From NCBI GenBank assembly GCA_902787305.1, contig CADAFS010000012.1:1-56962 (forward strand): a stretch of 56,962 nucleotides of DNA, given 5' to 3'. A model generated the notes under the pieces. The model saw nothing but the letters and a program-made list of their open reading frames with translations. It was not told the origin of the DNA and searched no databases. Positions 8,530 through 15,962 of the stretch are shown piece by piece (the stretch's first letter is position 1; each line of letters opens with the position of its first letter). The position numbers and the translations under genes were made by a program. This DNA is from an uncultured Pseudomonadota bacterium (GTDB taxonomy: Bacteria > Pseudomonadota > Alphaproteobacteria > Rs-D84).

Positions 8530-9204
8530 ATGATGAATTTGAATTATCTTTTTGATGATATCCATGAAATGCAGGCATGTTGGGTTGAAGATTGTGCAAC
8601 CGATGCGGCGGATTTGGCGGCGGCGGCTGACACCGTGTTGGAAAGTGGTGTGTCATTGATATCGGTACCTTGTGGGGCGACCGGTGAAATTTGGCCGTGG
8701 GTTGAAAAAAATAATATCAAAATTGTAAATCGTTTTAATTTTGTTATTGATAAAGATGTTATTGATGCGGTATCGGAATTGTCGCGGTCTGTGACCGGGG
8801 CATTCAGGTTCGGTGCGGTCGGTGCCCAGGTTTTTGTTCATGTGTCGGATTTGTCGCAATTTTGCGATGCGATGAAACCCGTGCGAAATGATTTGTTTTT
8901 TGATAAGACTTTTTCTGTTGCGATTGATATCGATGAAATGCGCGGGGGGACGTGGTCGGCGGTGTTTGATGCGCTGCGCGAAATTGCGCCCGATGCGATT
9001 TTGATAACGGCGCATGGCGATTCGTTTGATGCAAATTCTGATTTCGTCGGAATTGTTTTTGATATGCTAAATAATTGGAATTTGAAGTCAGATTTGCATT
9101 TGTGGTTTGGAAAAAATATGTTTCGGGTAAGTCAGGTTTTGCGCCTGTGTCAGAAAATTCAACCAGAACTTGTTCAAAATATGCGCGTGTTCACGGGCGC
9201 GTGA
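8530..9204 (+). CDS. Unknown cytoplasmic protein, possibly TIM-barrel-like
   Basis: I chose the ATG at 8530 (ATGATG) since a longer frame to 8452 would run through the divergent promoter. The 224-residue product shows regularly spaced strand-like segments (GVSLISVPCG, VFVHVSDL, FSVAIDIDE, AILITAHGDSF, DLHLWFG) reminiscent of an alpha/beta barrel such as the aldolase fold, but no catalytic motif is identifiable. It ends 14 bases inside the convergent trmB gene. Function unknown. Confidence 0.65.
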   Translation: MMNLNYLFDDIHEMQACWVEDCATDAADLAAAADTVLESGVSLISVPCGATGEIWPWVEKNNIKIVNRFNFVIDKDVIDAVSELSRSVTGAFRFGAVGAQVFVHVSDLSQFCDAMKPVRNDLFFDKTFSVAIDIDEMRGGTWSAVFDALREIAPDAILITAHGDSFDANSDFVGIVFDMLNNWNLKSDLHLWFGKNMFRVSQVLRLCQKIQPELVQNMRVFTGA

Positions 9205-9820
9205 GTACAATATATTTCGGTTCCGCCGTTCCCGCCATATTCTTTTTTTGATAGCGTGTTTTGATAATGTCGTGCGGCGAGTCCGCTTCGCAAAGGTTCG
9301 TGTTTTTTACCTGATTCAAAATCCAATCATAGTATTCCCAATGGTCTGTGCCGATTATAATTTTACCGTCCGTCGCTAAATTTTTTGATAATAAATTTAG
9401 GAAATCCGCGTTTAGCAGTCGGCGTTTTTCGTGCCGCGCCTTTGGCCAGGGGTCGGGGTGCAAAATCCATATTTCGTTAAAAGCGTAATTGCCGTCATTC
9501 AAAACGATTCGCACGTCGTCCGGGAAAATTCGTATGTTTTTATATTCGTCCAAAACCGCGCCATTTTCATCGCAAATGCCAGAGAGCAGGGCGGCAACGC
9601 CGTTCATAAACGGTTCGGCGCCAAGTATGATACGGTTCGGGTTTGCAATGGCCAATTCCCGCACGTGTTCGCCCGAACCGAAACCGATTTCAAGTATATC
9701 GATTTTTTCATTCGTGCGCGGGCAAAGCGCCGGCAAGGTGTCACGAACCAGTGATTCTTTGCGGGCGGATAATTTTTTGCCGTGGCGGCGGCCAAATGTT
9801 CTTATTTCTTGTTTTTCCAT
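9191..9820 (-). CDS. trmB: tRNA (guanine-N7-)-methyltransferase TrmB
   Basis: TrmB uses S-adenosylmethionine to methylate G46 in the tRNA variable loop. The SAM-binding motif DILEIGFGSGEH and the family signature DPWPKARHEKRRL are present, followed by GKIIIGTDHWEYYDW. I start at the ATG at 9820 (MEKQEIRTFGRR); an upstream frame to 9853 would cross the promoter. The minus-strand -10 TATACT (9832-9827) ends 6 bases before this ATG, predicting a leaderless mRNA. Product about 209 residues, normal length. Confidence 0.93.
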   Translation of the reverse strand: MEKQEIRTFGRRHGKKLSARKESLVRDTLPALCPRTNEKIDILEIGFGSGEHVRELAIANPNRIILGAEPFMNGVAALLSGICDENGAVLDEYKNIRIFPDDVRIVLNDGNYAFNEIWILHPDPWPKARHEKRRLLNADFLNLLSKNLATDGKIIIGTDHWEYYDWILNQVKNTNLCEADSPHDIIKTRYQKKNMAGTAEPKYIVLTRP

Positions 9821-9826
9821 ATATTT

Positions 9827-9832
9827 AGTATA
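9827..9832 (-). promoter_or_regulatory. -10 element of trmB, leaderless arrangement
   Basis: TATACT on the minus strand ends 6 bases before the trmB ATG. With initiation 6-8 bases after a -10, the transcript would begin at or next to the A of the start codon. Confidence 0.45.
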
Positions 9833-9865
9833 AAATGCAAATGTTAAAAACACAAGGATTTGATT

Positions 9866-11440
9866 ATGAGAACGGGTTTATCGGAAGATTTAATCGCACG
9901 CGTTTTGGGCGCGGCACCGAAATATACGATTGCAGAATTAGAGGAAAAATTCCCGCCACGCGATTTGCCCGATGGCGCGATGGTGACGCGTTTCGCGCCC
10001 AGTCCCACGGGTTTTATGCATATTGGGAATTTGTATGGGGCATTGATTGACTATAAATTGGCGTCGCAATCGGGTGGGGTGTTTATGTTGCGTATCGAAG
10101 ATACAGATACAAAACGCGAAGTGTCCGGCGCCGTTGATGTTGTTAAAAGGGCGATGGCTGATTTTGGTTTGAAATATAATAATGATGAAAAATATGGTCC
10201 ATATTATCAATCGCAGCGACGTGATATTTATCATTCGGTTGCGGCGGAATTGTTAAGACGTGGGTTGGCATATCCGTGCTTTTTGACGGCGGATGATTTG
10301 GAACGCATCCGTGGCCAACAATCGGCGGCGGGCTTTGCCACCGGCGTATACGGCGAATTTGCACGCGACCGGGATATCACACCCGACGAAATCAAAAAAT
10401 ATTTGGATAATGGTGCGGTTCCGACGATTCGGTTGTATTCAACCGGTGACCCGGCGAAAAGAATTTTTTGTAAAGATGCGGTGCGTGGGTCGATTGGTTT
10501 CCCGGAAAGTAATGAAGATTTGGTTCTGATTAAATCGAATGATGGTTTGCCGACATATCATTTTGCGCATTTGGTTGATGACCACTTTATGCGAACGACG
10601 CATGTTGTTCGTGGTGAAGAATGGTTGCCGTCGTTGCCGTTGCACTATCAATTGTTTCGCATGATGGAATGGACGCCACCGGTTTATATCCATACGGCAA
10701 CATTGGATAAAATCGACAGTGAAACGGGAAAACAACGCAAGATGTCCAAACGCAAAGACCCGGAATGTAATGTTGCGTTCTTTTTACAAGAAGGTTGGCC
10801 GGTGGAATCTGTGTTGGAATACCTTGGCAACATTTTGGCATCGGGTTATGAAGAGGCAAAGTTAAAAGGTGCGGTGAAAAATTTCTGGGAATATGAAATG
10901 AAACCGAAAAAAATTCCGATGTCGGGTGCACTGTTCGATATGAAGAAATTGGAATGGTGGGCCAAGGAGTATATCGGCGCGATGACGGTTTCCGATTTGG
11001 TAAAATCTGTGGTGACATGGGCGAATGAATACGGTGATGAAAAACAAAAGAAACAGGTTGCCAATCAAGATTATTTGACGGCGGTGTTGGCCATTGAACG
11101 CGATAATCCACGGCGTATACGTAAAGATTTTATTACTTGGAAACAAACACTTGAAATCGAAGAATTTTTCTTTGACGAATTGTTTGTGCCGAATACAGAA
11201 TATAAATATAATGCGGACGTGTTGCACGCGTTTTTAGAAAACTTTGATATCGCCGATGACAAAGACGCGTGGTGGAATAAAATTGTCGCGATTGCCGAAA
11301 AATTTGGTGTTAAAAATGGCGATGTTGCGATGGATTTGCGTGTTGCACTTTCGGGGCGGACAAACACGCCGGACCTTTATTCCATTATGCAGGTAATGGG
11401 CGGTGGACGCGTTGTAAAAAGGATAAAGGCATTATTATGA
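9866..11440 (+). CDS. gltX: Glutamyl-tRNA synthetase of clostridial-like type
   Basis: The enzyme charges tRNA-Glu (and possibly tRNA-Gln). The HIGH-type motif FMHIGNLYG follows an N-terminal extension of about 40 residues (IAELEEKFPPRDLPDGAMVTRFAPSP), then FMLRIEDTD, HFAHLVDDHFMRTTHV, RGEEWLPSLP and KMSKRKDPE. The extension, the YGPYYQS block and SKRKDPE resemble the clostridial form I remember rather than the usual alphaproteobacterial GltX, so horizontal origin is plausible. I start at ATG 9866; a TTG two codons upstream is less likely. It overlaps the next gene by 4 bases (ATGA). Confidence 0.92.
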   Translation: MRTGLSEDLIARVLGAAPKYTIAELEEKFPPRDLPDGAMVTRFAPSPTGFMHIGNLYGALIDYKLASQSGGVFMLRIEDTDTKREVSGAVDVVKRAMADFGLKYNNDEKYGPYYQSQRRDIYHSVAAELLRRGLAYPCFLTADDLERIRGQQSAAGFATGVYGEFARDRDITPDEIKKYLDNGAVPTIRLYSTGDPAKRIFCKDAVRGSIGFPESNEDLVLIKSNDGLPTYHFAHLVDDHFMRTTHVVRGEEWLPSLPLHYQLFRMMEWTPPVYIHTATLDKIDSETGKQRKMSKRKDPECNVAFFLQEGWPVESVLEYLGNILASGYEEAKLKGAVKNFWEYEMKPKKIPMSGALFDMKKLEWWAKEYIGAMTVSDLVKSVVTWANEYGDEKQKKQVANQDYLTAVLAIERDNPRRIRKDFITWKQTLEIEEFFFDELFVPNTEYKYNADVLHAFLENFDIADDKDAWWNKIVAIAEKFGVKNGDVAMDLRVALSGRTNTPDLYSIMQVMGGGRVVKRIKALL

Positions 11441-12189
11441 CGGTGGTTAAAAATCGTAAAAATGTTCGAACGAAATTAAAGTCTGTGCGGCACGATAGGC
11501 ATGCGTCGCGGTTGTTGCGGTGTCTGCGTGCGACGGGGCTTTTTCGATGGGAACGCCGGTCAACGCATGGCGAAGAAGTGTTGAATATCCTAACGCATGG
11601 AATTGGTATTGGGCTTGCGATTGCGGGTTTAACATTACTTGTTGTGTTCGCGGCAATTTACGGAAACGCTTGGTCGGTTGTGTCGTGTGCGATTTTTGGT
11701 GCAACGATGTTCACGCTTTATTTTGGGTCAACAATGTGCCATGCACTTATTGGGCGGCGCGGTGAATGCTTTTTTGAAGTATGGGACAGTGTTGCCATCT
11801 ATGCGTTAATTGCCGGTACATACACGCCGTTTTTGTTGGTGAATTTGCGCGGCGGTTTGGGTTGGACGGTGTTCGGAATTTTATGGGCGATTGTAATTTT
11901 TGGTGCAATAGTCAAAATTCGTAATCCCCGGCAACAGCCCAAATGGGTTGTCGCACTTTATTTGTTGATGGGGTGGACATTGATATTTATTTTGCCGATT
12001 ATGTTGGCACGTGTGCCGGCGCGGGGATTATGGTTTATACTTGCCGGTGGACTTTCATATTCGATTGGGGTGATATTTTACCTTTGGCGAAAATTAAAGT
12101 TTTCACATGCGATTTGGCATTTATTTGTAATCGCCGGAACGGTGTGTTTTTTCTTTGCAGTTCTTTACGGCGCAATTTTGGATGTGTAG
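11437..12189 (+). CDS. Hemolysin III / PAQR-family membrane protein
   Basis: The 250-residue product has about seven membrane segments and the conserved family residues: HGEEVLNILTHGIG near residue 46, the S-T-M-C-H motif (FGSTMCHAL), the D in VWDSVAIYALIAGTYTPF, and the late H in HAIWHLFVIAG. These Ser/His/Asp residues form the metal site of the PAQR fold. Family members are membrane hydrolase-like proteins of uncertain role in bacteria. The basic N-terminal 40 residues are an extension. Coupled to gltX by a 4-base overlap. Confidence 0.85.
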   Translation: MTVVKNRKNVRTKLKSVRHDRHASRLLRCLRATGLFRWERRSTHGEEVLNILTHGIGIGLAIAGLTLLVVFAAIYGNAWSVVSCAIFGATMFTLYFGSTMCHALIGRRGECFFEVWDSVAIYALIAGTYTPFLLVNLRGGLGWTVFGILWAIVIFGAIVKIRNPRQQPKWVVALYLLMGWTLIFILPIMLARVPARGLWFILAGGLSYSIGVIFYLWRKLKFSHAIWHLFVIAGTVCFFFAVLYGAILDV

Positions 12190-12190
12190 T

Positions 12191-12244
12191 AAAAGACCAC
12201 CTCCCGGCGTTCCACGCCGTACTCCTCCGCAGGAGGAGAACTTT
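12191..12244. repeat. Half copy of a palindromic mobile-like element
   Basis: From 12191 the sequence matches the right half of the elements at 25545-25690 and 48693-48838 (AGACCACCTCCCGGCGT..., ending GGAGGAGAACTT). It begins two bases after the stop of the hemolysin III gene. No left half is present. Confidence 0.75.
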
Positions 12245-12249
12245 GCACT

Positions 12250-12292
12250 CTGGAATCACTCACTAACCACTTACACTGACCACTAACACTGA
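12250..12292. repeat. AGTG-type hexamer-like repeat cluster (complement form)
   Basis: CACTCACTAACCACTTACAC and continuing CACTAACACTG is the complement of the GTGTAAGTGTTAGTG clusters found after the stops of thrS, tatC, dnaN and others. No gene is seen between here and the thrS leader. Confidence 0.5.
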
Positions 12293-12317
12293 TATTGACT
12301 TTTCGATTCGGTTGTAA

Positions 12318-12323
12318 TATAAT
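12318..12323 (+). promoter_or_regulatory. -10 element of the thrS leader transcript
   Basis: GTTGTAATATAATGCG contains TATAAT at 12318-12323, nine bases before the leader-peptide ATG at 12333. Confidence 0.6.
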
Positions 12324-12332
12324 GCGTTCGTT

Positions 12333-12395
12333 ATGAAGCAATTTTTGTTCTTTTTCACAACCACGACCACAACGACCCCCGCGGGGGTACGGTAA
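12333..12395 (+). CDS. Threonine-rich leader peptide controlling thrS
   Basis: A 20-codon frame starts MKQFLFFF and then has seven consecutive Thr codons (12357-12377: ACA ACC ACG ACC ACA ACG ACC) and ends PAGVR-stop. Runs of the cognate amino acid in a short leader peptide are the hallmark of ribosome-mediated attenuation, as in the E. coli thr operon leader. It lies 77 bases upstream of the threonyl-tRNA synthetase gene, exactly where such control makes sense. The last Thr codon and Pro codon overlap the palindrome ACCCCCGCGGGGGT (12375-12388). A canonical terminator after it is not obvious by eye; a T-run occurs at 12406-12411. Confidence 0.75.
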   Translation: MKQFLFFFTTTTTTTPAGVR

Positions 12396-12424
12396 TTTCT
12401 ATTTGCGTTTTTTATGGCGCACGA
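12375..12424 (+). promoter_or_regulatory. Possible attenuator structure between leader peptide and thrS
   Basis: ACCCCCGCGGGGGT (12375-12388) is a perfect palindrome at the end of the leader frame, and TGCG/CGCA arms flank a T6 run at about 12402-12420. Stalling on the Thr codons would cover the first hairpin. Which alternative structure terminates is not resolved by inspection. Confidence 0.4.
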
Positions 12425-12472
12425 ATATAATCAAACAGTTTGAAAATCTTACAATAAAAAAAGGAATTTATT

Positions 12473-14206
12473 ATGTCATATCCAATTGAAACTATACGGC
12501 ACTCACTGGCGCACGTGATGGCGGCGGCGGTGCAAAAATTACACCCGGATGTAAAGTTCGCGGGTGGTCCGGCGATTGAAAATGGATTTTATTACGACTT
12601 TGATACCGAATACCGTTTTTCCGAAGAAGATTTTGAAAAGATTGAACGGGAAATGCGCGAATTGATTAAATCTAATGGTCGTTTTGAACAGAAAATTGTC
12701 GATTTGGACGAAGCGAAAAAAATCTTTGCGGATCAACCATATAAAATGGAATGGTTGAATGAATATGATGCGGCGGGCGAAAAACTATCGATTTATACTT
12801 TTCGCGATTTTACCGATCTGTGTCGCGGGCCGCATGTGGAAAGTTCCAAAGATTTGCCGCGTGACGGTTTTAAGATTCGCAGTGTAGCCGGTGCGTACTG
12901 GAAGGGGGATTCGAAAAATAAAATGTTGCAACGTATCTATGTTGACGCGTTTGCAAGTAAAGAAGAATTGGATAACTTCCTTAAAATGCAAGAAGAAGCC
13001 GCAAAACGCGACCATAGAAAAATTGGAAAAGAAATGGACCTTTTCCATTTTGAACCGGAATATGCGCCGGGTGCGGTGTTTTGGCACGATAAAGGTTTTA
13101 AGATGTATCGTAAACTTATCGAATACATTCGTGCGCGCCAGGAAAAGGCGGGGTATATGGAAATTTCAACACCGTCGGTTATGGACCGGTCTTTGTGGGA
13201 ACGGTCGGGCCATTGGGCAAAATATGGTGCGCATAATTATTCGGGAACAACCCAAGATGGTAAAACTTTCTGTGTAAAACCGATGTCTTGCCCGGGCGGA
13301 ATGTTGGTGTTCGGTCAAGGGATAAAATCTTATAAAGATTTGCCGATGTATTTGGCAGAATTTGGCAAGGTCAATCGGTACGAGGCCGCAGGCGGGCTTT
13401 CCGGAATTTTGCGTGTTCGTGAATTTACCCAAGACGATGCGCATATTTTCTGTACCGAAGAACAACTTGAAGCAGAGGTTGTGAAAATCTTGCGCTTTAT
13501 CAAGGATATTTATGGCAAGTTTGGGTTTGATAAAATTACAATGAAGTTGGCAACACGTCCATTGTCAGAGTTTCGTATCGGGTCTGATGAAGTGTGGGAC
13601 CGCGCCGAAGGTGCGTTAAAGCACGCGTTGGATGCAAATGGTATCGAATATGAAATTGCAGAAAATGATGCCGCGTTCTATGGACCAAAAATCGATAATT
13701 ATTTGCGTGATTCAATGGGGCGCGTTTGGCAGTGTGGAACCGTGCAATTGGATATGAATTTGCCAGAGCGATTCGATTTGTCATATATTGGTGAAGATGG
13801 TGAACGTCATCGTCCGGTTATGTTGCATCGCGCGATGCTTGGGTCAATTGAAAGATTTATGGGAATTTTGATTGAATCAACGGGGGGTAATTTGCCGTTA
13901 TGGTTGTCGCCGGAACCGGTGGTTGTTGTGCCGATTTCTGAAAAATATCGCGAATATGCCGAAAGTGTTGTTGCAGATTTGCGTGCGGCGGGTGTGTATG
14001 CACGGGGCGATTATCGCGATGAAAAGGTCAATTACAAGGTTCGCGAATTGTCTGTGGCGAAGACCCCGATTGTCGCCGTCGTTGGTGAAAAAGAGGCGAA
14101 CGATAAAACCGTGACACTGCGTCGTTTGGGTGTTGAAAAGCAAGATGTTGTTCCGCTTGCAGATTTTGTGGCCCAGATGCAAGATGCGGTTAAATTGCCG
14201 TTATAG
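12473..14206 (+). CDS. thrS: Threonyl-tRNA synthetase lacking the TGS domain
   Basis: ThrRS charges tRNA-Thr and edits mischarged serine. The 577-residue product starts almost directly at the editing (N2) domain (IRHSLAHVMAAAVQ, residue about 7), where E. coli ThrRS has about 60 further N-terminal residues forming the TGS domain. The editing-site histidines (HSLAH), the GFYYDFD block, the class II catalytic core with MSCPGGM, LRVREFTQDDAHIFC, and the anticodon-binding C-terminus (VVVPISEKYREYA) are present. An AAAAAAAGGA ribosome-binding site precedes the ATG. Upstream lies the Thr-codon leader peptide. Confidence 0.95.
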   Translation: MSYPIETIRHSLAHVMAAAVQKLHPDVKFAGGPAIENGFYYDFDTEYRFSEEDFEKIEREMRELIKSNGRFEQKIVDLDEAKKIFADQPYKMEWLNEYDAAGEKLSIYTFRDFTDLCRGPHVESSKDLPRDGFKIRSVAGAYWKGDSKNKMLQRIYVDAFASKEELDNFLKMQEEAAKRDHRKIGKEMDLFHFEPEYAPGAVFWHDKGFKMYRKLIEYIRARQEKAGYMEISTPSVMDRSLWERSGHWAKYGAHNYSGTTQDGKTFCVKPMSCPGGMLVFGQGIKSYKDLPMYLAEFGKVNRYEAAGGLSGILRVREFTQDDAHIFCTEEQLEAEVVKILRFIKDIYGKFGFDKITMKLATRPLSEFRIGSDEVWDRAEGALKHALDANGIEYEIAENDAAFYGPKIDNYLRDSMGRVWQCGTVQLDMNLPERFDLSYIGEDGERHRPVMLHRAMLGSIERFMGILIESTGGNLPLWLSPEPVVVVPISEKYREYAESVVADLRAAGVYARGDYRDEKVNYKVRELSVAKTPIVAVVGEKEANDKTVTLRRLGVEKQDVVPLADFVAQMQDAVKLPL

Positions 14207-14207
14207 T

Positions 14208-14258
14208 GGCTAGTGTAAGTGTTAGTGGTTAGTGCCCGGTGGTTTTTTAACCACCGGG
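14208..14258 (+). repeat. AGTG repeat cluster followed by a perfect hairpin
   Basis: TAGTGTAAGTGTTAGTGG (14208 on) is an array of AGTGNN units just after the thrS stop. CCCGGTGGTT (14235-14244) and AACCACCGGG (14249-14258) form a perfect 10-base stem. No T-run follows, so it may be a weak terminator or RNA-stability hairpin. Confidence 0.55.
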
Positions 14259-14277
14259 TCCAAAAAAAGGAAAGGAT

Positions 14278-14421
14278 ATGAAAAAAATAATTTTAGTTTT
14301 TGTTATGTTGATGCCGGTTGTGTTGGGCGCGTGCACGCGGTCTTGCGAAACCGAACCGATTGTCGAACAAAATCATAAACTGATTGTGCCACCAAACTTT
14401 GGTGCGCGTCCCACAAAATAA
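14278..14421 (+). CDS. Small lipoprotein, weakly BamF (DUF3035)-like
   Basis: This 47-residue gene begins MKKIILVFVMLMPVVLGAC, a signal peptide with lipobox VLGA-C (Cys19). The mature part is only 29 residues and ends KLIVPPNFGARPTK. That end resembles the LxVPPxFxLRPP stretch of the alphaproteobacterial BAM subunit BamF (DUF3035), but the rest of that protein is missing, so this is only a possibility. An AAAGGA RBS lies 7 bases upstream of the ATG. It is likely anchored in a membrane by lipid at Cys19. Confidence 0.75.
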   Translation: MKKIILVFVMLMPVVLGACTRSCETEPIVEQNHKLIVPPNFGARPTK

Positions 14422-14441
14422 TTTTTGTGATATCGTTTTTT

Positions 14442-14452
14442 TATGATATAAT
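14442..14452 (+). promoter_or_regulatory. Extended -10 promoter of the SPOR gene
   Basis: TTATGATATAAT gives TG-A-TATAAT (TATAAT 14447-14452), 26 bases before the ATG at 14479, with AAAGGGAG as RBS. Confidence 0.6.
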
Positions 14453-14478
14453 ATCCCATATCAAAGGGAGAAAATATC

Positions 14479-15318
14479 ATGAGTGATACAGAAGAATTAG
14501 AACTTTTAGATTTAAATGACGCCGATGATACGGTTGACGAAGGTTTGCCGGATGCGGTGCCTTTTGTCACGCCGCGGCCACATCGGCCTTGGTTGCTGTT
14601 GGCGATTGGCGTTGCAATTATCGTTTTGGCGGTCGTTATTATCGTCCGCGTGGTTAGCAATAATTCTTCGTCTTCGATAGAGGTTGATTTGGGTGCGCCC
14701 GTTATGGTTGAAGAACGCGAACCGGAAATGATTATGCCCGCGCCGCGTCCGATGCCTGTGCCACAACCGGTACAGGTTCAACCGATGCCTGTGCAACAAA
14801 TGCCGGTGGGTGATATGCGGCCCGCGCCCGTGCCACAGCCCGTCCAGGTTGCACCGCAACCGGTTCAGGTTGTTCAGCCCGCGCCACAACCGGTGGAGGT
14901 TGCACCACAACCGAATCAAAATGTTCGTGTTATCGAAGATAGAAAAGATGTGACCTTTAATCCGGAACGTGCGACGGTAACGCCAAAGCCAATTCCGGCG
15001 CCGGCGCAGAAGGAAGTGAAAACACCGGCAAAACCGAAACCGGCGCCAAAGCCCGCCGCGCAAAAGGTTGCAAATGGTGGTTGGTATGTGCAATTTGGTT
15101 CATATGGCACACGCGCCGCCGCCGAAGCCGCCGAGAAAAAAATTCGCAACGGTCACCAGAATTTGTTCGCGGGCAAACAGTTCGTGATATTGGCCGCGGT
15201 ATTGCCGAACGGAACGACGACATATCGTTTGCGTATTGCGTTCGCGTCTTCGGGTGATGCAAACGGATTTTGTCGCAATGCAAAGTCCGATGGGCTTGAT
15301 TGCTATGTTGCGAAATAG
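14479..15318 (+). CDS. SPOR-domain membrane protein
   Basis: The 279-residue product has an acidic cytoplasmic N-terminus, one membrane segment (about residues 36-57), a long Pro/Gln/Val-rich periplasmic linker with repeated PVPQPVQV-like units, and a C-terminal SPOR domain from about 199 (GGWYVQFGSYGTRAAAE... to the end). SPOR domains bind denuded septal peptidoglycan, so a role in division or envelope maintenance is expected (FtsN-like topology). It is 20 bases upstream of tatA with a GAAAGGAG RBS between them. Confidence 0.85.
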   Translation: MSDTEELELLDLNDADDTVDEGLPDAVPFVTPRPHRPWLLLAIGVAIIVLAVVIIVRVVSNNSSSSIEVDLGAPVMVEEREPEMIMPAPRPMPVPQPVQVQPMPVQQMPVGDMRPAPVPQPVQVAPQPVQVVQPAPQPVEVAPQPNQNVRVIEDRKDVTFNPERATVTPKPIPAPAQKEVKTPAKPKPAPKPAAQKVANGGWYVQFGSYGTRAAAEAAEKKIRNGHQNLFAGKQFVILAAVLPNGTTTYRLRIAFASSGDANGFCRNAKSDGLDCYVAK

Positions 15319-15338
15319 CAAGGTGAAAGGAGTTTGAT

Positions 15339-15560
15339 ATGTTTGGAAGATTGGGTTGGATGGAAATACTGGTTATTGTTTTGCTGTTGGTCATATTGTT
15401 TGGCCATGCAAAGATTCCGGGAATGATGCGGAACCTTGCCAATGGGTTAAAGGTCTTCAAGAAAGAAATGAAAACTGATGATAAAAAGGCGATTGCGGCG
15501 GATTCTAAATCCGCACCGAAAAAGAAACCCGCGGCGCATCGGGTGCAAAAAAAGAAATAA
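15339..15560 (+). CDS. tatA: Sec-independent translocase subunit TatA
   Basis: The 73-residue product has the TatA/E layout: MFGRLGWMEILVIVLLLVIL membrane segment, FGHAKIPGMMRNLANGL amphipathic helix with the conserved FG, then a short charged tail. TatA forms the pore-like assembly of the twin-arginine pathway. The partner genes tatB and tatC are about 9 kb away at 24511-25481 rather than adjacent. Confidence 0.9.
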   Translation: MFGRLGWMEILVIVLLLVILFGHAKIPGMMRNLANGLKVFKKEMKTDDKKAIAADSKSAPKKKPAAHRVQKKK

Positions 15561-15564
15561 AAAT

Positions 15565-15588
15565 AGGCGGTGAAAACCGCCTGTTTTT
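15565..15588 (+). terminator. Rho-independent terminator of tatA
   Basis: AGGCGGT-GAAA-ACCGCCT followed by GTTTTT, 4 bases after the stop. Confidence 0.85.
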
Positions 15589-15649
15589 ATGGTGTGAAAT
15601 ATGAATATTGCTGATATCGATGACGCTTATAGTGTAGCAGTTCTTAGGA

Positions 15650-15818
15650 TGACGTCACCCCGCGGTAGCGCGGGGTCCAGTTTTTGCGAATGCAAAAACT
15701 TGCGTCGCAGACAGTAAATAAAAAGTGCGACGCCGCATTTCGCGATCGTCGCATTCCATGCGGGGCAGGTTTACGGCGATGCCGTAAACTGGGCACCGCT
15801 CTTCAGCGGTGTGACGTT
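15650..15818. repeat. Cluster of four perfect hairpins, likely non-autonomous palindromic element
   Basis: The ends TGACGTCACCCCGC and AGCGGTGTGACGTT are imperfect inverted repeats. Inside are CCCCGC/GCGGGG (15658-15675), AGTTTTTGC/GCAAAAACT (15679-15700), GTTTACGGC/GCCGTAAAC (15769-15789) and CACCGCT/AGCGGTG (15794-15811). No open frame is convincing. The stretch 15589-15962 holds only this element and the promoter of the next gene. Confidence 0.55.
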
Positions 15819-15962
15819 TCTCTGGAATAATTTTTTGTGATTGAATGTGGAAAAAAACTAGGGAGAGAAGTAGGCTGGAAAAAGCAAAATTCAACAATCT
15901 CTTGATATTGTGTGTTTGTGTGTTAGTATAGGACCAGTGTCTGATTAATAAAAGGATAAAAA

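Noticed and set aside
9820..9853. Longer trmB start
   Set aside because: It would cross the predicted promoter and add residues absent from the family.
10339..10353. CCGGCGTATACGGCG in gltX as another palindrome insertion
   Set aside because: The encoded residues occupy a position conserved in other GltX proteins as I remember them, so it is probably native sequence.
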